Shown: in pieces, positions 31,899-42,539 of the stretch
How the letters are laid out: every line of letters starts with the position of its first letter
Position numbering within the stretch: position 1 is the first letter of the stretch
Source: Reticulitermes speratus
Lineage: Eukaryota; Arthropoda; Insecta; Blattodea; Rhinotermitidae
Length of the DNA stretch: 64,000 nucleotides
Assembly: GCA_021186555.1 (NCBI GenBank)
Contig: JAJKFL010000006.1
Coordinates: 4,926,715 to 4,990,714 of the forward strand
Reading direction: 5' to 3'
Position numbers and translations under genes: made by a program
Notes under the pieces: model-generated
What the model saw: only the letters and a program-made list of their open reading frames with translations
What the model was told of the DNA's origin: nothing
Databases searched by the model: none

Positions 31899-34800
31899 GT
31901 ATGCATTTAGCTGTGGATAAATTTAATATTAAAATATGCCTAGTTATCAAATAGTAAGTAAGGAAGTTTAATGCCGGACACTAATTCTGAAATGTAGAAG
32001 GACGGAAATAATTAGCAGGGTGTAATGTGGGATGCAGTAGCATCTTGATGATTAATTAACTAAGTATGTAACTAACTGTGTGGTTAATAGAACATGCAGG
32101 TTCAATGCTGCTAATATGGAAGTACACTGTTAATCATAATCCTGAGTTACTTTATAACAATTTGTGTCCTCATAGCTTGTTTGCCTATTATCCATTTTAG
32201 CATCATTATCCCGTCTCTGTGTTCCAAATGGTTGCTTTTGAAGAGGTTTACTGAACACATTTACACATATTTCTCATTTTTTTAAACCTAGCTACCTTTC
32301 CAGCTCATCACAATGCATTTGATTTTACAACAGGAATAATACTGTGCATGCTGTATAGCAAAATGTCAAGTTCTGCCTGTGCTTCATTAATTACCACACT
32401 GTGAAGACATAATGGAGGAACTGAGCTGTAGCCCCACACATCCATAACCTTAATACTAGGTGGATGTGAGTGGTCAGCTTCATGATACAGCAGCTTTACC
32501 TCTGGATGGAGAGCTCCTGATACCCTTCAGACAGTAAGCTGGATGGGCCTTGTAGCAGATCTGGATGCTGTCAAGGAGAGCAAAATCTCTGCCCATGCTA
32601 GAAATTGAACCCTGATTTTTCCATCATACAGCCCAGAGTGTGGTCGCCACACAGACTCAAACGTATAACCCAGTAAAACTCCTCATTATGTACCATAATG
32701 TCTTCTACTGTCTGTTTATTTAGTCTCTCAGTAAGCCAGAATATTTTCCAGATTTATGTTAATCTGTCAAAATACAAGATTACTTGCCACGACTATACAA
32801 ACAGATGGAGAAATTATTGTCCTTTGCGTATGCAGTACTTACGTGTCTTCACTGAAGTTCACGTTTGTGGTTTTCTAATTATCAAATTGTCACTTCTTTT
32901 GCAGTCTCTGTGGTGACATGTTGTCTCATTATATGGTTGCTATATGCTGAAATTTCCTACTACGTGGATGCAACTTTCAAATTCAGATTTGTTCCTGATA
33001 CCGAATTTGATGCAAAACTTAAGATCAATGTAGATCTTACTGTTGCTATGCCATGCCATGGTGAGTGTCATCCTGCTAAGCTTGATGGAACTTGTAAACC
33101 AATTTAATGAGTGGAAAAGTTTAATGAGGAATTAATCACCTAGAAAAGAGGTGGTATTTTTGAATGTCTGTTAGTAGTATGACTATTTGAAGACTTGCCT
33201 ATTTTACGGTGACTAGAAGTGAGAGACTTACCCTAGGTAATCAGCTGTGTCAGTTCACTGTTGCAGGGACCTTCTCTGTCTCTGTCATCAGGGAAATGTG
33301 ACATGATGTCATCAATCCTCAGTGGAGACACAGAACGGTCTGTGAAGTGGACTGTGTGTCAGAATTAATGCAGCTGTTTGTCCAATAAGATTTTATCAGT
33401 ATTGTGACTTTAATAATTTCAGTATTTTACAGAATAAAAAAGTATAACATTTTTAGTTTTTATGTCTGTCTGTCAGGGAATTAAGGGAAATAAAAATCCT
33501 ACATCAGAATTTCTTTTCAAGCTACAGTTTTTATAATGTGGTTTCTGTCGGTGGTAGTAGGCAGCTGTTTTTGCCATAGAGAGAAGCATAATCAGTGTGT
33601 GGAGTTTGAGGTTCTTACCGTTGTGACTTCTGGGATGTGGTGTCATGTAGTAAGGTTGATCCATACAGACATTTTGAAGGAACTTACTGCCTCCATCATC
33701 AGGTAGGTTCCAGGTTCCTTTGAAATGTCCGTACATGTCTACCAGACCACATGGTGTCACATCCCAGAAGACAGTTATCTTCAGAATCAGTATATATAAA
33801 TGCCACAGGTTACTCGGCTGCTGGCCATACATTGCATTATTACAGTAGTGCATGCATGTAGTTCAGCTGGCTGGACATTGCAGTTTTTCAGTACAAATGC
33901 CATTACCCCCTGATTTACAATATGGCCACCAGCCCTGTAGTATTGGCGTTTTAATGTCCCATATTTCCTGATGATAAAGGCTAACCATATTCGTAAGTCT
34001 CTCATGAAAATTATAAGATAGAATGCATTATGTTTGATGATTGTTGTATGATTGTATGGTATAATGCATCGTGTTTATTATTGTTGTAGAATTATAATGT
34101 ATAATGCATTGTGTTTGATTATTGTTGTAGAATAGAAGGTATAATGCATCATGCTCAATGATTGTTGTAGAATTATAATGTATAATGCATTATGTTTGAT
34201 TATTGTTGTAGAATAGAAGGTATAATGCATCATGCTCAATGATTGTTGTAGAATTATAATGTATAATGCATTATGTTTGATTATTGTTGTAGAATAGAAA
34301 GTATAATGCATCATGCTCAATGATTGTTGTAGAATTATAATGTATAATGCATTATGTTTGATGTTTTTTGTAAAATTAATCATTCTGAAAATTTTTCTTT
34401 AGTCCGATGTCCTTAATATGAATTATTGAAAAATTAATTATGCATCATATGTAAAGTTGATTCTGTTATGTATGTTATAATATTCTGCTAGTGATTGGAG
34501 CAGATATCTTGGACTCAACTGGACAGAATGTACTGCAGTTTGGTAGCCTGGAGCAGGAGGACACTTGGTTTGAGTTATCCCCACAGCAACGGTTACACTT
34601 TGATGGCATGCGTCAGGTCAATTCATACCTTCGAGAGGAGTTTCATGCTGTTCAGGAACTTCTGTGGAGGTCTGGACAAGCTACACTTTTTGGGGACATG
34701 CCTAAAAGGTCAGTTAGCACAAGTTTTCCATAAAAATGACAGTCTTGAAGTACAAATTGAATGATTATGTTCCAGTGATTTGAGTGTCACAAACTTAAAG

Positions 34801-37800
34801 CTCCTGCTAAAAGATTTTTATATTTGAGATAATGAAAACTGTAGGTCTGTGGCTGTGCATACAAGTTGAGTGAGCTGAGTTGAATTTGTATTCCTCTTGA
34901 GTATTAATTTACTGGAATGGAGCATTTTAGAATAGTAACATTTTGGCAACTTAATTTGGAATTCTAAATTCATAAAGTAACACGGCAGTATTTTTTTAAG
35001 AAAGGCGGTGATCAGTTAATTTAAACATCAGAGTGGCAATATTGATTTGTAAAATGTAAATTTATATTTGTAAATTTTGTAAATATTACAGATCATTCCA
35101 GTTTACATTTTAAATTGACTGTACCACATCCTGTACAATGATAAAATCCTTACTCCAACAAAGAGGGTTGTATGACCAAGCATAAAGTGCAGACTGATTC
35201 TTGCCTACCGCTGGGAAACAATTTAAGATGCAGAATAGCACTGAAGAAGAATTTTAAAGTAGCGGTTATCGATTTCTGCTATTCAAATATGAATCGATTG
35301 GTGGCTGCTTTTTGTAGTAGGGCGGATCCAGCGAGTGCCTGTTTGGACAGTACTGGTAGAACCTCCTTTAAAGAGAATTGAGCTTGATGTAGGTAACTCA
35401 CCCAAGGGAGGCACTACAGTAGTACCTAAATGAGTGTTACAGAAACTTGTAATGGTGAACTGCATCAGACTGAGCTAACTGTGACAGGCTTGTTTGTATG
35501 TGTTGAGTTTTGTAATGTCAGGAAATCAAATGTGCATTGTGAGACTTTATTGTAGGTGTGAAGTTATGTTGGGACTGACTTTCCATGACATCCAGAAATT
35601 GGTCATGTAAGGCTAAGTAAGAGGCAGTGAATTATCTTCATCATCATATTCTTCTTCTTCTCCTCCTCCTCCTCTATAACCACCACCTCCACCATCAGTG
35701 CCACAGGCCATTACAAACCTAGGCCTTGTGGAGAAGTTCTAGCCACCTTTCCCCATTCATGGCTACTTATTTCTAGTTCCTTTCCCTTATAATATTTAAA
35801 TCCTGATTCATGCTGTCTATTGTGCTTCAGTCTCTCAGTCCTCCTCTTCATTCTGGTGTTTTCTTAAGCATTTACTAGCTGGGCAACAACATGACTACTA
35901 CATTTCAGAATTTATGGATTTTAATGAATTTAGAGATTAGACATTGGATCAAAAACTATAATATTCCTTGCGAAAACACATGAACGGGCCTGATGTTTTA
36001 TTTGATGTTTACCCTGTAATGCCCAGTGATTACTGTGCATGCTACCTGCTGTAATGTTTCCCACATAGTGTACTTATGTGTTTTGGATGATAGTAAGAAT
36101 AAATTGCAGTTATGTCTTTAAACAGTGAGTTTTATAATGGAGATTCTGAGTATTTTCTGTGAGATAGCAACTGATTTTTTTAAATATTTGTTTTATGAAA
36201 TTTGTACTTAAAAGGGTTAACAAATAATAAGTGTTTCTGTCACTTTCAGATCTGTGACACCGTCCACCCCATCAGATGCCTGTCGTATATTTGGTTCGCT
36301 CATTCTCAACAAGGTGGCAGGCAATTTCCACATCACAGCTGGTCACTCATTAGCCCTTCCTAGGGGCCATATTCACATATCTGCATTCATGTCTGAATCA
36401 GACTACAATTTTACTCATCGCATCAACCGATTTTCATTTGGAGATCCAAGCCCTGGTATTGTGCACCCTCTGGAGGGGGATGAAAAAATTACTGATCGAA
36501 GTAAGTAGTACAGGGTTAACATCTTGCCAGTTCTGTTTTGAACATTAGCATGTTTTATATAAGTTTTCAGGTTTTTGTGGCAGTTGTTGATCAGATAAAA
36601 TGTGGTAGATATGTGTTCTGACATTCTGGAGGAACATACTGCCTCCATCTTCAGGGTGTCTGTTTCTGGTTCATGTTGATACTGAAGTGGTTGGGAAGAA
36701 AGGAGTTTATTGGTTATATGGGGAAGTTGGTGAATATCTGGTCAATCAGAGCAGCTGGAGGGTGCAAAGTATATGGCTAACTACAAACCAAGAGTAGTGG
36801 GTTCCAAGAACAGCCCATTTAAGAGTCGCCAGTGGGGAATGTGCAGGTGGACAGATGTGAACGGCCCTGATCAGGGCCTACGGTGGGAGATGTGCAGGTC
36901 AGCCAATATATGAGGTGATCTTTGTATGGTGTGGGTACTGCAGCGAGACTGTTTTGTCCTTGGAGACCACCTGCATCCTTTTTAAGGAATGGATGAAGGG
37001 ATTTCTAAGATCTACTTCAGGAAAAACTATCTTCATGGTTTATGTTGTTGGTGGCAGTTTTATCTCTACCACTTCTGTGTGGTGCAGAAATCCAAAAGAT
37101 TAGCATGTTTTGTTATCAGTCCAAATTTTTGTGAATATTTAAATATTAAATGACTTTTAATGTGTTTAATGATGTTGGAAAGGGGACTTTCCGTTTAACT
37201 TTAATATGTTCTGCTATGATTGGGGCTGCAGAAAAATAAGTAACTTCTTAGTACGGGTCTATTAACCAACTAAATGCAATTTCACTTTCAACTATTTAAT
37301 TGTTTACAAATTTTCCCCTACTTACGTTTCGGTTTCTACAATTGTAAACAATTAAATAGTTGAAAGTGAAAATGCATTTAGTTGGTTAATAGACAGTGAA
37401 TTGAAAATGTACGGTGAAAGTCAGATACAATTCTTAGTACAGGTTATTCCTTAAAATGTTTGTAGTTGCTCAGCTGTTCAAATTGAGATTATTGTGTTGT
37501 TTTCCTCAGTCCTCAAGGCAAATGCGGGGATTGTACCACCACTTACTTCCGCACCCTTAGGAGTTCATTGTCATCCAGTTGTTTAATGCTGTGTAGTCTG
37601 ACTTGCAGACAGTGTTGTTAAATAAAGTACAAGTAAATATATAAAATACATGATATCACATCCCAGAATACTGTAATCTTAATTTTTCAAGATTCTGACA
37701 ATAATAGTTTGTATTTACAATGTACTGGTATCTGTATTTTGTAGATACCATGCTGTACCAGTATTTTGTGGACATTGTACCAACTGAAGTGAACACATTC

Positions 37801-40676
37801 TTGAGTCGTCTCAGTACTTACCAGTACTCAGTGAAGGACCACGACCGTCCCATTGACCATCACAAGGGCTCTCATGGCATACCAGGGATATTCTTCAAGT
37901 ATGATGTGAGTGCCCTTAAAGTCCAGGTTAAGCAGGAAAGGGATTCTCCAATCCAATTCATTGTCCGACTTTGTGCCACCATTGCAGGAATTTGTGTAAT
38001 ATCAGGTGAGTGAGAATGGAATCATAAAATAGTCTTTCTTTCTTCTCAATGACAGTGACATGCCAAACACGCTGCCAAGTGATCAGTGCACCCACTTGTA
38101 TTCAGGAGGTCCACTCAAATGGTAGGATACCTTTCCAGTTCATTATGTGTTGGTCATTCTGTCGTTTGACAGTATGTAATCTGAGCTATTAATATTTCAT
38201 TAAATAAATCAAGATAGTCACATATCTAACAACAGAAAGACCAAGTTTAGTGCTTTTTAACCCTGTAAAGAGTGAGAGTCATCTAAATTATATGAGGAAG
38301 GTCAATTTAAATCTGAACCCAGATACACACCAATCTTAAACCTTACATTTCCTCTTATTATATATGTAACTTACCACATGTTAGGGTAAGTACTGGAAAT
38401 TACCTCCTTCAGCTGTTGGACATGCTTGGCACCTAGTGAGCAGATTATTAAATACTCTTTGAAGTTCTTGCCTAAAAATTGCCGATACTGAGCATCAAGT
38501 TTAATGGTTGCTGGGTGACTTACACACAGCCAGTCCTATTGCCATGCGCATGGTACATTGCATCATCTCGGTCGCATGGTCCAGTTTAATCTGCTGTCTG
38601 TAACAGACGTCTGAAGCACAGTGTAACATACATGTCTTTTGTTTGTGAGTATGCAGTACAGTTTCATAAGAGGATTTTCATAATTGAAACCTACGTAAGG
38701 AAGAAATTGTGTGAAAAGTGTTACGGTAAATTTAGTTAGTATGCAGTTTCCCAGTGTTTCAGTTTGTTCAAAATTGGACATGTCTGAGAGTTGAAGGAGG
38801 TCATTTTTAACACCTACTGTAACGTGCAGCAAGTTATGTATATTATATGCAGATTTGTAAGGGCATTAAGTTTGCCTTGTGTCTGGGTTTGGTTTCTAAC
38901 TGAACTCCCTGCATAAAAACTTAGTTCTTACCTCACAGGAAACACTCACGGTCTTCATTACAAAGACCAATTGGTTAATTGTGTTCAGGGAAGTACTCAC
39001 TCTTGATTGTAAAAATCATACGAAAGTCACAAATACACTCTGTGGCAAAATGCAGAGTTTCTTAATGTTGCAAAAGGTGGTACATATAGTTACCACTGGG
39101 CTTTAAAGGGTTAATCTTTACTTGTTAAACACATAATGTTATTGGCATGTGAAATATGGGATGTTTTTTGTACCAGTATTACTATGGGCATGCCTTTAGA
39201 ACATGTACATCATCCAGACTAAGTATCAGAATGTGTTCAGACTTGCTGGGTCTTCATGAAATGAAACTTAATTAAGCACAGGGACAACTTTACCTTTGAT
39301 TTACCTTTGTTTATGATCATAATGTAGACCGTGTTTTGGTATTGTGGAACCATGTGGTTGTGGGTTTATTGCCAGCATCTCATAGAATATACCGTATATT
39401 CTCGAATCTAATCCGCACTTTTTTTACAGTTTTAGAGGGCTAAAAAATCAGATGCGGATTAGATTCGCGTGCGGATTAGATTCGCGGTCTAGAGCTGGAT
39501 TTTTTAAAAATGATTGAGCTGCTGTACAATATAACAATAACGTAATTAACGTAATTAATAAACAACGTAAGAACAATACAATACAATAATCTATTATTTT
39601 ATTACTTATTATTATAATTTATTATTCATCAGACTCGCCGTCATCACTCATAATTCGAGGAATGTTCAAAGATCTGGCCTTCTTTATCGCCTCCTCGCGA
39701 GTAGATCATAACTCACAAACAGTCCAGTCTTGCGTCTCTCTTGAAAAAAACGTGAAGACTGCATCATCAATTTCAGGAAATCGTCCTTTCTTGGGTCCAG
39801 TGAATTTCCTTTGTGACGCCTCACACCCGCTGATCGCTGCCTTGTGTTTCCGCCATAGTCGAACGTTGCTTTCATCAACTCCAAAAATTGCAGCGGCTTT
39901 GCGGTTTCCATTCTCCTCTGCGCACCGAATAACTTCACGTTTGAACTTTGCCGTATATGAGAGTCGTTTAGATTTCAGGTGTCCCTCTTCCATAACTACG
40001 GTACACGACAAATTGGAACAAGCACCTCCCACGTTTCAACAACTAAAGATCAGCTGGCTTCAGACGAGATTGCACACGTCTGTTGAGAAAAGCCCCGCCT
40101 CTATCGGTATGACTCATCGGCCACAGGCGTAGCGTCGGATTTTAACGCATTGGTAACATCCAATATTATTCAATCAGTCGCCCCGTGGGCAAGGGGTGGT
40201 TGAAGGAAAGGTGCGGATTAGAATCGCAAATTAACTTTTTTTCATTTAAGAAGTCGCCAAAAACTGGGTGTGGATTAGATTCGGGTGCGGATTAGATTCG
40301 AGAATATACGGTACTGTCTCTGAAGCCTTGGTAGCAAAGCTCACATGTAAATGGTGCCATCGCCCCAAAGCACGCTCTGTATTAGCACTGAATCACCATG
40401 AAGGCCTGAAATCATAAACCATAATATTCTTTTGCAGGTTTTATCAACAGTTTTGTGCAGATTGTGATAAACATTTTAAAGTGTAAGTACACTAAGGAAC
40501 CTCAACACGGCGCCACGACAGAGAAGCTGCAGGTCACAGCTCAGCCACCGACACGTGTACCAGTTTCTCTGTTACAGCAGGATGAAGCGTCAACAAACGT
40601 TCAACCTGTAGATTTGACAGCTTCAGTACAAAAGTCGCCAGACATTATAACAAGTCATAGTATCTTGCACACCTAA
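31793..40676 (+). CDS. ERGIC2: ERGIC2 (ER-Golgi intermediate compartment protein 2), complete, 6 exons
   Basis: ERGIC2 cycles between ER and Golgi in a complex with ERGIC1/ERGIC3 and acts in early secretory traffic. Exons: 31793-31898, 32905-33060, 34492-34708, 36250-36500, 37745-38005, 40438-40676. They total 1230 bp, 409 residues plus stop, against 377 in human; the excess is a divergent C-terminal tail. Order of parts: cytosolic N-terminus (VKELDAFPKVPESYVETS), membrane segment near residues 38-58 (CCLIIWLLYAEISYYV), lumenal domain (NKVAGNFHITAGH, SYNF-type HRINRFSFG), second membrane segment (FIVRLCATIAGICVISG), hydrophilic tail. All splice phases agree and no frame break is present. AATAAA at 40779 lies 103 bp after the stop. 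Confidence 0.95.
32455..32655 (-). mobile_element. Old tRNA-derived SINE copy
   Basis: The plus strand shows GGTGGATGTGAGTGGTCAGC, AAGCTGGATGGGCC, GATCTGGATG and GAAATTGAACCCTG, an eroded version of the family at 48600 and 55755. Confidence 0.55.
32905..33060 (+). CDS. ERGIC2: ERGIC2 exon 2 (first membrane segment)
   Basis: Acceptor TTCTTTTGCAG, donor GTGAGTG. It encodes SVVTCCLIIWLLYAEISYYV and DAKLKINVDLTVAMPCH. Confidence 0.94.
33627..33771 (-). mobile_element. Palindromic repeat with hammerhead-like core, type copy
   Basis: Outer inverted repeat CTTCTGGGATGTGGTGTCAT and GTGTCACATCCCAGAAG. The minus strand carries CTGATGA, GGAGGCAGTAAGTTCCTTC and AAAATGTC. The layout arm-ribozyme-arm equals that of the fold-back family, but GAAA is mutated. 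Degraded relatives occur near 8100, 15060, 36620, 45720, 57070 and 61380. Confidence 0.6.
34060..34362. repeat. 81-bp tandem repeat made of two related halves
   Basis: ATAATGCATCATGCTCAATG recurs at 34141, 34222 and 34303. Each unit holds two similar 40-bp halves with GATTGTTGTAGAAT. It is AT-rich and lies in ERGIC2 intron 2, ending about 130 bp before exon 3. Confidence 0.92.
34492..34708 (+). CDS. ERGIC2: ERGIC2 exon 3
   Basis: Acceptor TATTCTGCTAG, donor GTCAGT. It encodes IGADILDSTGQNVLQFGSLE and ELSPQQRLHFDGMRQV. Confidence 0.94.
35640..35880 (-). pseudogene. Non-LTR retrotransposon 3' fragment, decayed
   Basis: The plus strand shows ACCATCAGTGCCACAGGCCA and CTTGTGGAGAAGTTCTAGCC, matching the flank of the LINE end at 19218-19270. 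A (CTT)/(CTC) microsatellite precedes it. Confidence 0.5.
36250..36500 (+). CDS. ERGIC2: ERGIC2 exon 4
   Basis: Acceptor GTCACTTTCAG, donor GTAAGT. It encodes DACRIFGSLILNKVAGNFHI, YNFTHRINRFSFGDPSPGI and VHPLEGDEKITDR, the most conserved part of the family. Confidence 0.95.
37245..37444 (-). mobile_element. Fold-back element E5 with a half ribozyme
   Basis: TTCTTAGTAC is duplicated at 37245-37254 and 37431-37440. Arms TATTAACCAACTAAATGCA and complement surround a loop. A minus-strand GAAAC-GTAAGTAGGGG remains, but CTGANGA is lost. Tail AAAATGTACGGTGAAAG. Confidence 0.8.
37745..38005 (+). CDS. ERGIC2: ERGIC2 exon 5
   Basis: Acceptor GTATTTTGTAG, donor GTGAGTG. It encodes TMLYQYFVDIVPTEVNTFLS, GSHGIPGIFFKYDVSALKV and the start of the second membrane segment. 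Confidence 0.94.
39390..40313 (-). mobile_element. Pogo-type transposon carrying only the DNA-binding half of a transposase
   Basis: TA at 39390 and 40312 flanks inverted ends CCGTATATTCTCGAATCTAA and TTAGATTCGAGAATATACGG. The motif GCGGATTAGATTCG is repeated near both ends (39453, 39473, 40269, 40287), probably transposase-binding sites. The only ORF is at 39706-40032. It is about 920 bp long and sits in ERGIC2 intron 5. Confidence 0.9.
39706..40032 (-). CDS. Pogo-like transposase N-terminal domain, truncated
   Basis: 108 codons: KRLSYTAKFKREVIRCAEEN, GNRKAAAIFGVDESNVRLWR, KHKAAISGCEASQRKFTGPK. This is a helix-turn-helix of the Brinker/pogo type, followed by a short basic linker. No catalytic DDE domain follows. 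A small intact DNA-binding protein could bind the element's own ends, but expression is unknown. Confidence 0.75.
   Translation of the reverse strand: MGGACSNLSCTVVMEEGHLKSKRLSYTAKFKREVIRCAEENGNRKAAAIFGVDESNVRLWRKHKAAISGCEASQRKFTGPKKGRFPEIDDAVFTFFSRETQDWTVCEL
40438..40676 (+). CDS. ERGIC2: ERGIC2 exon 6 (terminal)
   Basis: Acceptor TTCTTTTGCAG. It encodes GFINSFVQIVINILKCKYTK then a hydrophilic tail rich in Gln, Pro and Ser, with TAA at 40674. The tail is not conserved with vertebrates. Confidence 0.92.
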
Positions 40677-40778
40677 CATTTGTTGTAGCTATATGCAATC
40701 TAGCATAATTAAGCTAGTATTGTGAAAGTAACAGCTTGCAAGGTGACACAAATGGAAGTACTACACAGTCGATGGCTC

Positions 40779-40784
40779 AATAAA
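40779..40784 (+). terminator. ERGIC2: Probable ERGIC2 poly(A) signal
   Basis: AATAAA 103 bp after the stop codon; the first one downstream. Confidence 0.55.
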
Positions 40785-41414
40785 TAATATCTTATCATTG
40801 CTTTGTAATCTTCTCTGTTACAACACTGTTCTTGTAGGTGGTTACCAGTGATTTGGAGGAACCTGCGGTTTCTATCCTCTGCTCTGAAGGTGGAGGCAAA
40901 ACGTTCGTGCTACAAAAAATTGCAGGGATAACAGTGTACATTACTGTGTTTAGATATGACAAAATTGTAACAGTATTGTTATGGAAATTTGTAAACCCAG
41001 GACTTGGAATATGTTGAACTGGGTGCATAAAAATGCCACTTACTGGGCACTGCAACAAAATACATCAGTTATATCCTGTTTCCATTTGATAAGTTTTATA
41101 AACTCTTATAATTATTTAGATGTTATGTTCTTTTAATATATAAATCAGAAGTTGGTGGTGGTGACACTTGAAAAACGTTTTTTACCCATAGGGCTTCACT
41201 AGTGTGTTAGCATTTTCACATCTGGATGCCATCTTCTAGTAATCCATCTTTGGTGAAAACAGATGCTGGTATTCTGAAACACAAACTATGGTGAAAATGT
41301 TATTTTTTAATGGTTTCTGGGTGGTATGGTTATGTAGATTTGCCTGCTTTTCACATAACTGGTTTTTTTTTTTTACCCATAGAACTGTTAATAGTTTTAG
41401 GGTAAACAGAAGTC

Positions 41415-41536
41415 AGTACCAAGTTTCAATGTATTCAGTTTACTGTACCAACTAAATGTGCATTTAGTTGGTACAGTAAATTGAATACATTGATCTAAAA
41501 GATGCACGCAATGAACAACTTTAAAGTACCAAGTTT
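41415..41536. mobile_element. Minimal fold-back element E6 without ribozyme
   Basis: AGTACCAAGTTT is duplicated at 41415-41426 and 41525-41536. The 98-bp interior is a perfect-looking palindrome centred on AACTAAATG/TGCATTTAGTT plus the tail AAGATGCACGCAATGAAC. It has the family arm and tail but no hammerhead, so the ribozyme is not needed in each copy. Confidence 0.85.
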
Positions 41537-42295
41537 GTTTCAGTAAGCAAGTTGTTGAATGTAGTCTTGTTGCCTGAAGTACATGGTTTTTTTCTGTGTG
41601 ATTGTGCTGATATATGTGTATTATAATTGCAGCATAGCAGTCATGTTTCCATGTAGTAACTCTGTTACTACAAGGAAGTCTACAGTTAAGATTGTAAGTC
41701 AGGTATAGCAAAAGTTTGGTATGCAATAAACTGCTGTATAACAATATCTTGTGGTGCGTGGGTTACAGTGACATTGATAGGCTGTGCTCTGTATAAACAG
41801 CTCACATTGAAAGCAGTCCAAAAATTTGGCTGCCTTGATTTTGCTGTGTGGAGGTTTTGTGTTTATTTTGGGACCAGATACAAGTGTCTGACCTCTCCAT
41901 CTGAAGCGAATGTAACATGTTTGGTTGATATTTTAGGGATGTAAGTTGATATGATACTGATAAATAAACACATATTGAGAAAAGTGTTCGATATTAATAT
42001 GGATTCTACGTATTGTTATGTCACATAATTTCTTGGTAGCATGAAATTGCTCTTAATTACTCAGAATTATGAAGTACACTGTCCATTGCAGAAAATTTTA
42101 GGGGACTTCACGTGTTCTTTAGGAATAAAAAAATAGTTGAGTAAGTAAGATTGTTCTCCTAGTTTTATGGAATCTGAATGTTCATTACCATTGAATTTCA
42201 CATTATATTCACCGTGCATTTTTATACAATTGATTACTTCACACCAACAAATGCACCAAACCAAGTTTTGTCATTGATTTCTTTATTAAAAGATT

Positions 42296-42341
42296 ACCCC
42301 AAAACGCATTTCGGCACTTTTACATTGCCATCATCAGGGGG
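42296..42341 (-). ncRNA. Hammerhead ribozyme (left arm of E7)
   Basis: Minus strand: CCCC, CTGATGA, stem II GGCA/TGCC with a long loop, GAAAT, stem III ATGCGT, triplet GTT, then TTGGGG. Stem I is offset by two bases, so activity may be low. Confidence 0.6.
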
Positions 42342-42413
42342 ATCGTTGGAGTTTTTACCTCAACTGTTCTGATGTAACTCAAGAACATTGGTCTATGTAC
42401 AAACTTCAACAAT

Positions 42414-42458
42414 CCCCCTGATGATGGCAATGTAAAAGTGCCGAAATGCGTATTGGGG
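42414..42458 (+). ncRNA. Hammerhead ribozyme (right arm of E7)
   Basis: CCCC, CTGATGA (42418-42424), GGCA/TGCC, GAAAT (42443-42447), ATGCGT, triplet GTA ending 42452, then TTGGGG. Same fold as its partner, with GTA instead of GTT. Confidence 0.62.
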
Positions 42459-42539
42459 TAATATTTTAATAAAGAAATCAATGACAAAACTTGGTTTGGT
42501 GCATTTGTTGGTGTGAAGTAATCAATTGTTCATTACCAT

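Larger units (their letters stand above)
42179..42539. mobile_element. Fold-back hammerhead element E7 with two opposed ribozymes
   Basis: TGTTCATTACCAT is duplicated at 42179-42191 and 42527-42539. Tail (reverse) TTCACCGTGCATTTTTA, arms CACCAACAAATGCACCAAAC and complement, a unique centre at about 42345-42410, and one ribozyme core in each arm. It lies downstream of ERGIC2. Confidence 0.9.

Noticed and set aside
34078..34383. 101-codon minus-strand ORF with repeated HNALYIIILQQ
   Set aside because: It is a by-product of the 81-bp tandem repeat, whose length is a multiple of 3.
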